From positions 1 through 64,000 of the forward strand of contig CAMDBH010000007.1 in the NCBI GenBank assembly GCA_945889325.1: a stretch of DNA of 64,000 nt. The letters are read 5' to 3'. A model generated the notes under the pieces. That model ran no database searches and was not told where the DNA came from. It saw nothing but the letters and a program-made list of their open reading frames with translations. Below, piece by piece: positions 54,801 to 62,364 of the stretch (the stretch's first letter is position 1; every line of letters starts with the position of its first letter). Position numbers and translations under genes: made by a program. The stretch comes from Klebsiella pneumoniae. Lineage in GTDB: Bacteria > Myxococcota_A > UBA9042.

Positions 54801-57741
54801 TGACCGCTCCGTTGCCGGTGTTTTGCAGTTGCACCGTGTAAGTAATCAAATCACTGGGCTTAAAGCTGCCTGAACTCGAAGCCACCGTATCACTGAACAA
54901 ACTGATGTTCGGCTGTGCCTGCACTTTGATCGTAGAGATGATTTGCACCGGATTGGCCAATTCCGCGCCAGCAATCGTGCCGATCACGGTCAAATTGGTG
55001 CCATTGATGGTGCCCAGCTTCACTTTGGCGCTAAAAGTAATCTTGACCGTGGCGCCCGCGGGAATCGATGCCAAATTCCACAACACACTGTTGGTGCCCG
55101 CGTCAAAAGAGCCGCCGTTGTCGATGGCAGCGACGGAATCCAGATTTTTATCAACCGCTGCACTCACTTGTAGCGCACCTGATGCCAATTTGCCGGTATT
55201 GGTCAAAGTCGCCGTGTAAACCAAAGTATCGCCCGGCTCGACATCGCCGCCGTTGGCATCAACGACCGTTAACACAGAACTTGTTAAATCTGGGCCACCT
55301 TGCACTGTCAGCGTCGGCGTTTGCACGTTGGTCGGCGGGTTGCCATCGCTTGGATTGATGGTAGCGAAGTTGAAAAATGTCGCGCCCGGCCCCGTCGTCA
55401 ATTTAATTTTTGCTATAAAACTCAGGGTCTTGGTCGCGCCCGGTGCAACCGTCACGTTGAGCGCCTGCACCGTACCCGCGGCAAACTTGATTTCCGGGTC
55501 CGGCGAACTGACAAAGTCCAACTCCGCTGGCACCGAATCGGTCAAGCTGATCGTGCCCGGCCCAGGTCCAGAATTTTTCAAGGTAAACGTAAACAGCACG
55601 TCATCGCCCGGCAGCAGCGGCGTACCGATCGACAGGTCGGCCGCAGTTTTGGTCGAAGTGGTAAAATCACTCAGCACGGTAACCGCAAAAGGCGTGGTAT
55701 TATCGGTGCCTACCTGATTCGGGTCGTCGGTCTTGGTCGTCTTGGCGCCAATAGTTGCGGTGCCCTGCGCCGTGACGATGTGGCCGTTGAGCGGACTGAT
55801 GCCAAGGGCGGTCAGTTGCGCCAGATTTTTCAGTGTCGCCTGAATCGTAAACGTGATTGTGGCATTGGCCGCAATCGGCGCTCCGTCAAAGCGCATTTGC
55901 CCACTGCCATTGGCACCACCGCCCAGCGTTGACTTGGAAGCACCTGGACCCACAGCAGAAACCAGCTGCACTTCCGGCGGCATATCCAGCACGACGGTAT
56001 CGATCGTCACGATCGCGTTGGTGGTATTTTGAATGCTCAGCGTGTACGTCAGCGCACCACCCGGAGCCAATTTCGCTGGCGTTACCGTCAGTAACGGCGT
56101 TCCGATGACCGGCTGCACGATTTTCACAACGCTCATCGCACTGTCCAGCGTCGACACACCCGGATTGTCCTTATAGGTGTACGTCAGCTTGGCGGTGGAA
56201 TCGATTTCAGTCACGCCGGGAACCGCTTTGACTTTGACTTTAAAGCTGATTTTGCGCACCGATGTCAGGCCGAGCTGGGTAATTGACCCGAGAGAAAAAC
56301 CGGCCTGTATCGGACTCTGACCGGCCACATCGGGCACGGCCACGCCGCCGAGCGTTGTGGAGCCCGGCACGTAGTCTGTGCCCGGCGGGGCGAAAGCATC
56401 GAGTTTTAGTATGGAATTTTCCGCGTCCTGCGGCCCAGTGTTGGCGATATCCAGCGTGTAGGTGATCGTATCGCCGGGGGCTGCTTGTGCGACATTGGCG
56501 GAATAGGAATTGCTCGGTCCTTTGAAAAACGGTGCAAGGCGATTGATTTGTAAAAGCGTGTAACCGTAGAGAAAAAGCTCGCCCGCACCACCAGCTGAAC
56601 TGTCGTCGCCCATGTCCGTTTGCAGCACCCCATCGCCCGAAGAAATGAGAAAGTTCGCGGTCGTTTGCCCAGTTACCACAAGGCCTGATAGGTCAAACGT
56701 GTCCAAGTCCACGCCGGCCGCCGGCGTCGAATTCATGATGTTGTTGGCTTCATTGTTGCCGGCGCCGCCAGTCAACTTAGTGGTTCCGAATTGCACAAAA
56801 TCTTCGCAGTGGAGACAAGCTGGTGAAAAAGCTGAGTTTAGACTTTGTTCCGGATTGCCCAGGTGCTTGTCGCCTTCCATCACGTGATAGCTAATTTGCG
56901 CTTGTGGCGGATTGCCGACAATAAAACCGCTCAAGGTGAAGGGCACTTGACCAAGGCTTGGCGCGGGGCCGCCGTTGGTAACGCCTTTTTCATCCAACAA
57001 GATGAAGCCGTCGTACAAGAACACGTCGCGCAGCGTGGTTTCGCTCGAAACCGTATCATAAACGACCACCAGTGACCACGACGCGTGGCGGGCTTGGCAC
57101 GAAAGATCGCTGGCTTGGCAGCACACATCTTCCGGCGAATTGTTCCAGGTCGGTTGGCACGGATTGGCTGGGGTCGAAAATTTAATCGCCGCCACTTTGG
57201 CGTCGATACCGCCAACTGTATAAGACCCATTCCAGTGATCGACACCAGGATGGGCCGACAGCAGGGCTGTGACGTCCGTATGGCAATAAAAATGCTTGCC
57301 TACACCGCCAACGTCGTTGAGTTCTTTGCAGACGCCGTCGGCGTTCAAGGTGGTCTGGAAACCGTCGGCCATGGTAAACACGGCCGTCGTGTCGACGCCG
57401 GCGTTGCTGGTTGATGCGCCCCAATACACAAAAGCGGCTTTAATTTTGGCATCTACCGGCAGTTTTTGCGTCAGCTGAATTGAATCAGAACTTTGCGACA
57501 GCAACTTGTCGTTGAAGCGAAAGTCGACAAAATTGGTCACCAGCGAATTGCCGATCTGCACGCCGCGGCCATAGACCTGATACGGCGTGGTTTTCTCCGG
57601 ATAGGTGTTGCCGAGCACAGTCGCATGCGCGCGCGAGGGCAGCGCCAACGCCCACAGGCCCAGCAAACACGCCAACGCACGCGCCGCAAATCCGCGAATA
57701 CGCGTGTGATTTTGTCGCTGGTTGGCGTTTGGCCTAAACAA
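42877..57741 (-). CDS. Giant outer-membrane protein: DUF11 repeats, OmpA-like domain, beta-barrel
   Basis: The ORF spans about 15 kb. I prefer the TTG at 57741 (GGAAG 7 nt upstream), which gives a clean signal peptide (ALACLLGLWALALPSRAHA) and about 4,950 residues; the track's TTG at 57912 overlaps the upstream gene. Order: an N-terminal domain with several Cys (to about residue 400); 17 DUF11-like units (G D.L.YT....NTG...A.NV, about 430-2,680); SdrD-B-like units (SGTLFEDVGAENGVFD near 2,715; GLVLGKVFCDANGDGVQ near 3,115); a PKVVEA-repeat linker near 3,450-3,540; an OmpA-like domain near 3,700; an Ig-like unit; and about 900 residues of beta-barrel-like C-terminus. It ends GGFFVRMIGMY with a terminal aromatic. 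It probably anchors itself and displays a long stalk. Confidence 0.82.
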   Translation of the reverse strand: MFRPNANQRQNHTRIRGFAARALACLLGLWALALPSRAHATVLGNTYPEKTTPYQVYGRGVQIGNSLVTNFVDFRFNDKLLSQSSDSIQLTQKLPVDAKIKAAFVYWGASTSNAGVDTTAVFTMADGFQTTLNADGVCKELNDVGGVGKHFYCHTDVTALLSAHPGVDHWNGSYTVGGIDAKVAAIKFSTPANPCQPTWNNSPEDVCCQASDLSCQARHASWSLVVVYDTVSSETTLRDVFLYDGFILLDEKGVTNGGPAPSLGQVPFTLSGFIVGNPPQAQISYHVMEGDKHLGNPEQSLNSAFSPACLHCEDFVQFGTTKLTGGAGNNEANNIMNSTPAAGVDLDTFDLSGLVVTGQTTANFLISSGDGVLQTDMGDDSSAGGAGELFLYGYTLLQINRLAPFFKGPSNSYSANVAQAAPGDTITYTLDIANTGPQDAENSILKLDAFAPPGTDYVPGSTTLGGVAVPDVAGQSPIQAGFSLGSITQLGLTSVRKISFKVKVKAVPGVTEIDSTAKLTYTYKDNPGVSTLDSAMSVVKIVQPVIGTPLLTVTPAKLAPGGALTYTLSIQNTTNAIVTIDTVVLDMPPEVQLVSAVGPGASKSTLGGGANGSGQMRFDGAPIAANATITFTIQATLKNLAQLTALGISPLNGHIVTAQGTATIGAKTTKTDDPNQVGTDNTTPFAVTVLSDFTTSTKTAADLSIGTPLLPGDDVLFTFTLKNSGPGPGTISLTDSVPAELDFVSSPDPEIKFAAGTVQALNVTVAPGATKTLSFIAKIKLTTGPGATFFNFATINPSDGNPPTNVQTPTLTVQGGPDLTSSVLTVVDANGGDVEPGDTLVYTATLTNTGKLASGALQVSAAVDKNLDSVAAIDNGGSFDAGTNSVLWNLASIPAGATVKITFSAKVKLGTINGTNLTVIGTIAGAELANPVQIISTIKVQAQPNISLFSDTVASSSGSFKPSDLITYTVQLQNTGNGAVTNGVLTTTVDPLIALESASNGGVINGQTITWKFANLLKGDPLQSLAFQGKLAASVAQGKTVSNQLTLTGDGLAAPALSDDPAKPGKTDPTVFSVLSAPDMSGTTKKYVDLNGGIVQGGDQIEYRIQLKNTGNGPASNVVVTDVLALALTNVIVINGTFNAVNRTVTWNAVAGVAPGETPAELVLSAVIDKATPSGTIVNNQAKFTFSETPGSGVTNTTSFSVQNLPDFGLSLKAVSAPVITAGGQVSYTLTIVNSGNAPGTGIVVSDQLPKEIENVQAPGGAIDATGKVTWNVGAMAAGATKALTVSGSLKKPLDKGSKVCNQALITASENPTPSQTSPPGVAPKQGGEPTCFDVDSAVKLVLTKDVFDVATGKQINQATIKPNVGLRYSLKVKNTGSAVAKNVAVTDSVPPELTNIVPLDGGVFDAAQKKIVWPLAVLSTGINDELVVRFEAKIAVGLDNGVPISNQAQVIFEGNATPTKSDDPTTIAIGDATIVSIASSVDFSKASLTAVDLNGGLAQPGDLFEFTLTLQNDGDGTGKNVTINLPIDARLIAQPPFSDGAVLAGGVLTWKLGNMAPTDAKTLKFKVALIKPQIDGAVILEQAQISATGFGVPVLSDANLATAIKEATQIAVSAKANFSTSSMTYVDVNGGAIEPGDEVFIKLTVRNTGDAIAQNLLLQALLQAGTLSDILPLDGGQNLADKVTWTLPSLLLSPLGDQTVTFKAKIAANVADGVKITVIGQVPTIAPLSVVLTVVSKPKLDTSTVVAEDETGWLGKVNQVAPGHVVRVEVTVKNTGKAAADNVVVSVPLPTKLSKIQIVTPGGVANGQTAQWTLPLLAAGGSVTVVLKATVAADGLDGEVLPITASLAVAALPLPVALKGPTLIIALRPIIKLIKTFEDLTGNHLFPGDGLRFAVTASNVGNAPATALQITDAVQAGLTGLTTDNSGKVAGNIATWTLPTLAVGQAVTVNVQGKVAANAFNGSAIVNTAQAKAQNSEPATSNTVTAKISYPTLAVAVTLTPEAPAKSPIQPGDSVAMQVVVTDNSPENASNVTVLAPIDTNAFDIVTLGGGQYDSTAKIVKWTVKDNAALANIPAGASVGLTVGLRVKATAKNGSNASASATAREGETNLAYDGNVVQMPIVSVPQLAIKKTVIDLNGFAAGGKVHPLDTLRYQIEIGVSGNAAAQDVVVQDVLDAGVDLVAVGQNGSGGAGTVSWNSTSTPGLQTIMPGKPLTLQLDVRVKAAVGDGTKIANQAQVQASGLTDKTPSDDPSTPALNDPTIVTVRVASALAASTKTVKDDNGAALQTGDTVTWRMTLIATSAQSLTGTRVFDTIPAGMDYVPGSTTLNGNKVADVGGSSPLLSGVAVSSNGQPNGVLAAGTDQAAIVTFQTRLRAGVPEGTIVSNTATAQADNVGPTQIGPAELPVGKGASLRSFQKTAQLVDANHNGQADVGEEILYTLAVKNTGIGTAENVIVDDAVPKNAKYIGSSTEVDGKLMTDAADTDAATFVAADNSVHLQLGSIGPGESKKIALRVQIAVGPTVSNQAIVKAKGMSDEPSDQDGDDGNGNQPTVTQVGIPARLLQVVKTVQDENGGSVKPGDWLRYTLVVQNLGGLAALGSVVTDNLPKGLVIPPALGPGSGNPNDLLAPPNASINLLPGQNGQTTLTIGKIDIQPGETQTVQLRVKLMDNLTDGAVICNNARADVDNVGASAKAACVTIGAMIGEGVVSGTLFEDVGAENGVFDADKDLTFAGFQVAILPPVGVEGPALTAIADDKGHYSIAHVAGSLRRLRILSANGAVFVDAPFDPAQSAAVVGGKLDVALKPTGRVYDARTGTPVANVHVFLRYDAADPIAPNQNVPDDALLVGQQGQRTDASGAYEFSPAKGRAYRIEVAATTNGYAFPPLLRGPEPELALLDAFGFVVPEALPVIGKALPRYLTRFSLQGGATTGKGDSGAGDSAASPRHNHLPVDSLADAIHITVQLSKSQAQIGELLYATVLVQNHSTAALAADMLTGQGGTELRTLLPSGINVVPGTAQLMMRSKPGGADNKLPLAPLQAPVLSVKRISPTTNKPVGLDLPAGGELTFRAQVIVTPMAKVGALLDVLAQLFDLGGGALSPRGTAQLLVKDDPLFDRGLVLGKVFCDANGDGVQQEGEDGLPGARIYVDSGYFATSDMYGRLHFINLTPGNHLFKLDVDTLAPGSTVVDDDKQVLYFTPGSNLGLHFGVKCALETTGPTRIERAPHVTETPQPPGPGVVQIDADAPKLDLSIDGKKLAPRFVRAQLALVEGRPTQLATDVSSVALTADTQLNVWIDKAGSFDRWALEVRELGEGGHLGPIVLEQAQTGEIPAKAQLKPTSDGKSALRTLPEGKRYQLRVRGETAYGARAWSAPMAFEIRHEVKDIHEKAFTSPKRPPRLLLNGVGFLLDAVGRTSARVARPDDGRLLLSLRAPDGSGRDEYMTLPRGANASILAPPKNEPVPEPPKALEAPKVVEAPKVVEVPKVGEAPKVVAPPKVVEPAKVVEAPKVVEAPKVVEAPKVVAPPKAVEAPKVVELPKAPPAPKLPGRVAVALKGTLETGLTIGGVALQPQFKNVLLSGPTMAIPLSDGKILGSVILTTGGLPPETQSAAIVLVDATGKTRAYTEIGKYIPPTFKWNPSGARDLTPGKYGLALEVLVQDGDHLAGWRTVPVAVELAAGGLGLLPLGDPDRHTRATLFDANGAPTDNTLEGLQKTAVAVKAQKDIAVVTIHDGGPGDAQKRTELAADQVRAALLGFGAPADRLLVFGVGNQVADFKGNREVLGPHRIEVRYRALNTGSLSGGSTKRFDTPAGLWIDDKSIAGASDKLPAKVDVRQGEATRVVLQKADGTASVWQRVFANPPSGEAQPKSPQGSTGDWSDFGADVLDAVAAQNKAFEAAAELPAATKPADAGKPAALAPTATASADDNAAVQAAELQVYLPKAGLELGATQLPVRGRTLPGNKLTIQGQEIPVASDGSFYTLLTLPNGKSKLELTATDAAGNKAVIERALAVKERSMFLLAIADTSVSQINAHLKETEQFGGYQTGKVQLFGRGAVYAKGRIAGEFLGLKDLQFTAHLDTAKDANLTDFATNLLDPTRFYPVYGDSGGLVQDAQSRGKMYILVEADRTKFLLGNLKANIQGIELLRYSRALYGVQLDATRAFGKEFETRVQGFVASPDKAIVKRTDVLRGTGGSLYYLSARDLVDGSEQVNLIIRDRISGLELARLPQTRNVDYTVDPFQGRIVFKSPVSSAADAGLLLSQNGLPGQANLWTGHPIFVEAVYEARGVVSTDQASFGVQLQEKMLGGKISVGAAYVQEGRDGAPKYQLAGADVKFKIAKSSQATVEYAYSQSRDTMLSVSDDGGLSFGTPNYATSIYSNGAPVSGQAVKIATEIDLRDVVGLPEGVTSSDAPSPGRIRAHYQWMQAGFQSGGSVAQQGQQKIGLDALLNVHTGNTLNLRYDGILSDGPVSQFTGPGLGGLWGTSPTNTSLNPATASSGSFSAYNQQTIALQDSQKLDARWTLLGGATYAYGMDSAGLGHKNTTVGAGAAYRATEHLTLRADQQAILFGDPQQFRSSADHLMSTVGLDYKLNKTLALTLTEKLGWGGQNATAAGIRTELDKDTNAYVQQRLEDTYQTGRLASATVVGAESRYGADKLSRAYGEYQIDALNTGAMNRAVMGVGKRFEIMKGVNIDAGYERQQTFSGAAGPGSRDALSLGGEWLRNEWLKFTTRQEVRMDQGDPNQGGLRKLQVLSLNNGQAGITKELTLFGRANYMRTQNQTTDQLEAEALEATAGAAFRPLRTNWLNVVGKYSHLIEMRPSNLNTGVQDRAIKDIFSIEPIAELPYRLQLSEKVAWRRVTDTLVGTGVDTPATTSDTVLWINRLGWHAMDNWDIFAEYRMLTTLLTHDAQQGVLFETAYTFAKAMRVGLGYNFTRFVETPAGDIRQTTDLGGFFVRMIGMY

Positions 57742-57896
57742 GTTCCACTTCCACCGCGTCAAAAAGCACACTGTTGCACACGCATTTAACGCGGCGATCG
57801 CACACGGTAGATCAATTTGTCGCTGCGCGCTACTGGCAACGACACCGGATTGCTCTTGCACACGAATTGGCGGTTGGCCACGCCCAGAAACTGTAG

Positions 57897-59660
57897 CTAA
57901 AACGGATTCCAAAGCGGCAAACTGTTGCGGGCCAAGGCCGCAGCCGAGCTGCCCCCCACACCGCCAAACAGCATCACGTAGCCGGTCGCCAGCGGAATCG
58001 CGTTACCGAACGTGCGGTTGCCGTCTGGCATGGCGTTGTCGACCGGCCGCACGGCGATGAGTTTGTTGGCGTCGTCGAAGGCCACAACCTCCGCGGAACT
58101 CAGCGGACTTGTCACCGATGCGCTGCCGCCCGCGACCAACACCTGACCCAGCCCAGGACCGTTGGTGACGGCTGTGACCAGCGGTGCGCCGCGGGGGGTG
58201 TTCAATTGCACCGGGGCGCCCGTGATAAACTCACCGCTGATATCATAGATATCGATGCGTGCCGACGGTTTGGTTTTGGCGCTGTCGCCAAAGCCGCCGA
58301 CGATATAAACATAGTTGTACGCGGGTCGCGTGATCTTGGCGTCGGTGTACGCCGGCCGCGAAACGAACACGGCACCGGGCAGAATGCGCGGCGCTTTGTC
58401 CGGCAATTCCAAGATAATCGGCTGACATTTGTCCGCTAGCACCCGCGGACCGTCGGCGGGACCTTTGGGATTGGCCAAGGGGCAGAGCTCCAAATCTTCC
58501 GGGTCGATGTTGGCGCTGGAGACTTTGGTGCCAGTAAACTGAATGACTTCAATACTATCCAGCGGCCCTGCGGCATTTTCACCGCCGATCAGCATGGCAA
58601 AACCGCTGCCTTGGCCGGGCAAACGCACCGCCGCATGGTTCCAGCGCGACGTGCTCAAGCGACCTTGGGCCAAATTGCCGGACACCGGATGCCAGACCTC
58701 CCACGTGTTGGACGCGCACGCGCCATCGTCGCTCAAATCGTCGTCTTTGCAGGGCCCTGCGTCTAAACCGCCCAGAATTAAAAAGTAATCCTGATTGGCG
58801 AACATTTGAATCACCGTCGGCTGCGCGCGGGCAAAGCGCAAATTGGCGTTGGTCGCGGCGCTGGTCACAAAACCATCGGCCGTTGGGTTGTAAAATTCAA
58901 TGGTGTCCGAAAATTTCGCTTCGCCACCTTCCATTGTGTAACCGCCGACCACCACGACCGATGTTGCGCCAGAAGCCGCGGTGGCAAACGCGCGCGGCTT
59001 GGCCAAAATGACCGGCGCGCCCTGCGAATTGTTCATCTTGGTCACGGTACGCGAATCGGGATCGAACAGATCGACACTATCGGTAAACGTTTGGAAGTTC
59101 TTGACGTCAAATGCCGATTTCGCATCCTTTTTGAGGGCACCGCCGCCCATGAACATCACCCTGCCGTCGGGCAGCGTCGCGGTCATGCCGGCGATGCGGG
59201 CTTCGGTCAAGGCAGCCTTGAGATGATTTTCATCTTCCGCCGGGGAAAATTTATTGGTTCTAGTCACATAAGCCCGGCGCTGCAGAGGCGCTGCGTCGCT
59301 TTTGTTGATGTCCAGCGGCATGCACAGGCCGCGACCGATCAGCGCCGCCGGTTGGTTGTCGGCGTTGGCAGAATACATGTCCACGCGCACTTGCAGTTTG
59401 GTGCCAAACGGCATTTTGGGCAGGGTGATGTCCATGCCCGGTGTGAACGGCTGGATGGCGTAATCAGAATTTTCAGGGATATCACGACCTTCCGCAATAA
59501 GAGAAATAAACGCGGCTTCCGGCTGGGTAAATGGGCCGTCGTCTTTGGGGCTATCGATGAACAAGCCGAGCAGGCTCGTCGGCGCCACTTCCGGCCGCGT
59601 GCAGCCCGCGGCAAAGCTCAGACCCAGCGGCAGCAAAATCTTGCTAAATTTCAACAACAT
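57897..59660 (-). CDS. Kelch-repeat lipoprotein
   Basis: The ATG at 59660 (GGAG upstream) gives 587 residues beginning MLLKFSKILLPLGLSFAAGC, a lipoprotein signal. Kelch-like blades recur: LPDGRVMFMGGGALK, SVVVVGGYTMEGGE, YFLILGGLDAG, FAMLIGGENAAGP, YVYIVGGFGDS, VLVAGGSASV and YVMLFGGVGG. About seven blades suit a beta-propeller. It sits between the PEGA protein and the giant barrel and could be its surface partner. Confidence 0.8.
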   Translation of the reverse strand: MLLKFSKILLPLGLSFAAGCTRPEVAPTSLLGLFIDSPKDDGPFTQPEAAFISLIAEGRDIPENSDYAIQPFTPGMDITLPKMPFGTKLQVRVDMYSANADNQPAALIGRGLCMPLDINKSDAAPLQRRAYVTRTNKFSPAEDENHLKAALTEARIAGMTATLPDGRVMFMGGGALKKDAKSAFDVKNFQTFTDSVDLFDPDSRTVTKMNNSQGAPVILAKPRAFATAASGATSVVVVGGYTMEGGEAKFSDTIEFYNPTADGFVTSAATNANLRFARAQPTVIQMFANQDYFLILGGLDAGPCKDDDLSDDGACASNTWEVWHPVSGNLAQGRLSTSRWNHAAVRLPGQGSGFAMLIGGENAAGPLDSIEVIQFTGTKVSSANIDPEDLELCPLANPKGPADGPRVLADKCQPIILELPDKAPRILPGAVFVSRPAYTDAKITRPAYNYVYIVGGFGDSAKTKPSARIDIYDISGEFITGAPVQLNTPRGAPLVTAVTNGPGLGQVLVAGGSASVTSPLSSAEVVAFDDANKLIAVRPVDNAMPDGNRTFGNAIPLATGYVMLFGGVGGSSAAALARNSLPLWNPF

Positions 59661-59692
59661 GACAGCACTCCGTTGGCAGACGAGCGGGCAGA

Positions 59693-61438
59693 TTACGGGG
59701 AGACGCGGGCGTCGACTTGAAATCCGGTGGCGGGCAGGGGCGGACGCGCGGCAAAGTAAATGCCCGTTCCCGCGCCCGCGACGGCCATACCCACGAGGGT
59801 CCAAAACCACCAAGCCTTGTAAAACGGCGGCTTATTGGTGTCTTCCTGCTCAATCAAGCCGGCATACGGATCGTTGGCTGGGTCGTTTTTCGGTTCCAGT
59901 TTTGGCTCAACCTTGACCTTGGGCTCGACCTTTGGCTCAACTTTGGGTTCGACCTTCGGCTCAACTCTGGGCTCAACTTTGGGTTCGACCTTGGGTTCAA
60001 CTTTGGGCTCAACTTTGGGTTCAACCTTCGGCTCAACTTTAGGTATTACCTTTGGTTTGACGAGATCATCGTCGTCATCACCCTTGGGCGCCACCACCTC
60101 AGGTGCTTCAGCGACTTCGACGGGTTTGCCGTAAACTGTCGGGATATCCTTAACTTCTTTGGCGTCACTGCAGCCATTGAGCACTGCACGCACGCGGCCT
60201 TCTGCGTCCAGCGTTTTCATCTGCAGATCGCTCAAACCCGGCGAATAGTCAATCTTTTCCACCGCGCACAGTTTTTTGAGCTTGGCGTTAAACAAGTACA
60301 TGTGCAGTTCTAGCGTGCGCGGCGACTTGTTGACTACACCGAACAACAAATAGTTGGCCCGAACTTGTTTTGCAAATAAATACGCGGTGTTGCGAAACAT
60401 TTTGTCGCCGAATTTGCCGGTAGCCGCAAAACCCTTGATGTCATCGGGTGACACGCCGAGTTCAATTTCACCGCCCGGCGCTTCATCCATGGTCAATTTC
60501 GCTGAAATTGACCCGGCTTTGCCTTTAGCAACAAAGAGTTGGCCCCAAGGCAGCGCGCCCGCTTTGCGCACTTGCACGTAGTGCGTGCCGGGCGCCAATT
60601 CCTTGATCTGCGCCGGCGCTGGGCCGACTTTGACGCCATCGACGTAGACATCGGCTTCTTTTTGGTTGCAGTCCACGCTCAGATCGGTGGGGGCTTTTTC
60701 TGAAAGTGCAATGCGCACCGAAGTGACAATTCCCTGCAATTGTTTATTGGTTTTGCGGGCATCGACGACAAATGTCGGCTGGATCGTCAGCGCTTTGGTC
60801 ACCCAATCGCGGGCGCCTTTTTCGTCTTTGTTGAGCAGTGAGGCAGCACCACCTTGGGCGTAGACGTCGACTAGTTTTGTAAAATCGACCAGTTCGACAA
60901 AATTGTCCTCATACAGCTGCGCCGCTTTGTGCAAAAGTTTGAGCACATCGCCGGTGTCCTCGCCTTCCTCCAGCATCTGGCGCGCGTTAACGGCAATTGT
61001 ATCAGCGCGATCCAAGCTTTTGCTGGCCGCCGTCGGGGCGCGGGTCACCGCAACTTTTTGCACGGGGCCAAGTGGCTTGCCTGTTTCTATGGCTTTTGCC
61101 GGCACAACCAGCACAGATCCGCCGGCATCGAGCATCTGGCGCAAATATTCTTCAATCCGCGCCATGGCCAACGTGCCGACTTCACCGCGACGGACAAACG
61201 GCACCACGCCCAAACCCGGCTTTTCCTCCTGCGCGTGGGCGACGCCAAAATCGCGACCGAGAAATTCAATCGGCAGCGTCAAAGAAGTGACAACAAACGC
61301 CAGCAACACGATCAGCGCAACCGGCGCGAGCGCTTGGGCCCTAGCGGAACAATGGCTTGTAAACACGGACAATATTTGCGGCGGCCAGGTCGGCAGCGCA
61401 GTTCGGGCCGGGCTGGAATGTGGGGAACCCATTTGCAC
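59693..61438 (-). CDS. PEGA-domain protein with KVEP stalk and C-terminal membrane anchor
   Basis: GGAGG precedes the GTG at 61438 by 6 nt; ATGs at 61444 and 61432 are alternatives and the track start is too far upstream. A hydrophobic segment near the N-terminus (VALIVLLAFVVTSLTLPI) leads to a periplasmic region. It includes a PEGA domain (DLSVDCNQKEADVYVDGVKV), then about a dozen KVEP repeats, then a single helix WWFWTLVGMAVAGAGTGIYF. The VEP/KP stalk is TonB-like and could span the periplasm. It lies 32 bp upstream of the kelch gene. Confidence 0.68.
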   Translation of the reverse strand: MQMGSPHSSPARTALPTWPPQILSVFTSHCSARAQALAPVALIVLLAFVVTSLTLPIEFLGRDFGVAHAQEEKPGLGVVPFVRRGEVGTLAMARIEEYLRQMLDAGGSVLVVPAKAIETGKPLGPVQKVAVTRAPTAASKSLDRADTIAVNARQMLEEGEDTGDVLKLLHKAAQLYEDNFVELVDFTKLVDVYAQGGAASLLNKDEKGARDWVTKALTIQPTFVVDARKTNKQLQGIVTSVRIALSEKAPTDLSVDCNQKEADVYVDGVKVGPAPAQIKELAPGTHYVQVRKAGALPWGQLFVAKGKAGSISAKLTMDEAPGGEIELGVSPDDIKGFAATGKFGDKMFRNTAYLFAKQVRANYLLFGVVNKSPRTLELHMYLFNAKLKKLCAVEKIDYSPGLSDLQMKTLDAEGRVRAVLNGCSDAKEVKDIPTVYGKPVEVAEAPEVVAPKGDDDDDLVKPKVIPKVEPKVEPKVEPKVEPKVEPKVEPRVEPKVEPKVEPKVEPKVKVEPKLEPKNDPANDPYAGLIEQEDTNKPPFYKAWWFWTLVGMAVAGAGTGIYFAARPPLPATGFQVDARVSP

Positions 61439-61557
61439 TTGCATCCTCCAAAATATCGGACACGCGGACGGCTCAGGGGGCCGTTTAGGGCGCGCGCGCG
61501 GCACAGTTTGCATCAATTCGCGAAGAGATCCAAATCGCAGCACTTGTTTGTACACAA

Positions 61558-62364
61558 TTAGTCCGCCGCAGGCGCGGAAATTTTCCGCGGTCTCGCTACA
61601 ACTGCAATTCCTATCGGTACTTGTACTGCGGTGCGCAAGGAGATTGCGCTCGCTCCGGCGTGAACTTCGAGCATCGTCGATGAACCACCATCCAAATTCA
61701 GCGCGTCGCTGAGCCCCGCGCCGCCCGTCGACTCCGAACGGCCCAGCAGGGCGGCCCATTCTTCCAACGTCAGAGCACCCGCCGAAACCGCTAAAATCAC
61801 GCGATTTTGCGGGTCATTGCCGATGGCCACCCGCCGAGCGCGGCCCGGCTTGAAATGCAGCGGCTGGCCTTGTACAACCAAGCGCGGGCCACATTCGACA
61901 GCAAATTCCAAAGCTTGTGGCGGCTGCCATTGCCGAGCGTGCTGCAGGCCCGGCTTGCCCGCTGCGACATAGAACACGCCGTGATCGACTTTGCGCAATT
62001 TGCTCAGCTCTTTGCCGTCGCTTATCAGCAGGCCCAGCGGCTTGTACTCCGGATCGAAATAGCCACCGTTGATCGCAGCCAGTCCCGCCGATAATTGCAT
62101 AAATTCAGCAGCATCGGCCAATTTCTTGCCGCCCTGTGCTGCGTCAACCACGCGCAACCGGTGCTGTTTGAGGTCAACGCGCAGCAAATGGACCGCGATG
62201 GGCTGATCGTCCAACGGCGTAAGCGTTGTGATTTTCGCAACTTCAAATCCGGGCACCGCCACGCGCCACTGCACCGGATCGTGCGTTTGATCGCGGCTGC
62301 AATGCGCCAAGCCAAGCACGACGGCAACCAGCGCGATCGGGGTCGCAGCTTTGCCTTCGATCAC
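61558..62364 (-). CDS. Phosphodiester glycosidase (NAGPA-domain) lipoprotein-like protein
   Basis: The 268-residue protein starts with GTG overlapping the previous stop (GTGA). A short hydrophobic leader (ATPIALVAVVLGLAHC) ends in a possible lipobox Cys. The NAGPA fold is indicated by LAAINGGYFDPEYKPLGLLI, VECGPRLVVQG and the hallmark LNLDGGSSTML. Family members cleave sugar phosphodiesters in cell-wall or exopolysaccharide contexts. It is translationally coupled to the thioredoxin-fusion gene. Confidence 0.82.
   Translation of the reverse strand: MIEGKAATPIALVAVVLGLAHCSRDQTHDPVQWRVAVPGFEVAKITTLTPLDDQPIAVHLLRVDLKQHRLRVVDAAQGGKKLADAAEFMQLSAGLAAINGGYFDPEYKPLGLLISDGKELSKLRKVDHGVFYVAAGKPGLQHARQWQPPQALEFAVECGPRLVVQGQPLHFKPGRARRVAIGNDPQNRVILAVSAGALTLEEWAALLGRSESTGGAGLSDALNLDGGSSTMLEVHAGASAISLRTAVQVPIGIAVVARPRKISAPAAD

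Noticed and set aside
43030-57789. Long plus-strand ORFs opposite the giant gene
   Set aside because: They are antisense shadows of a repetitive GC-rich coding region; no signal peptides, domains or ribosome binding sites.
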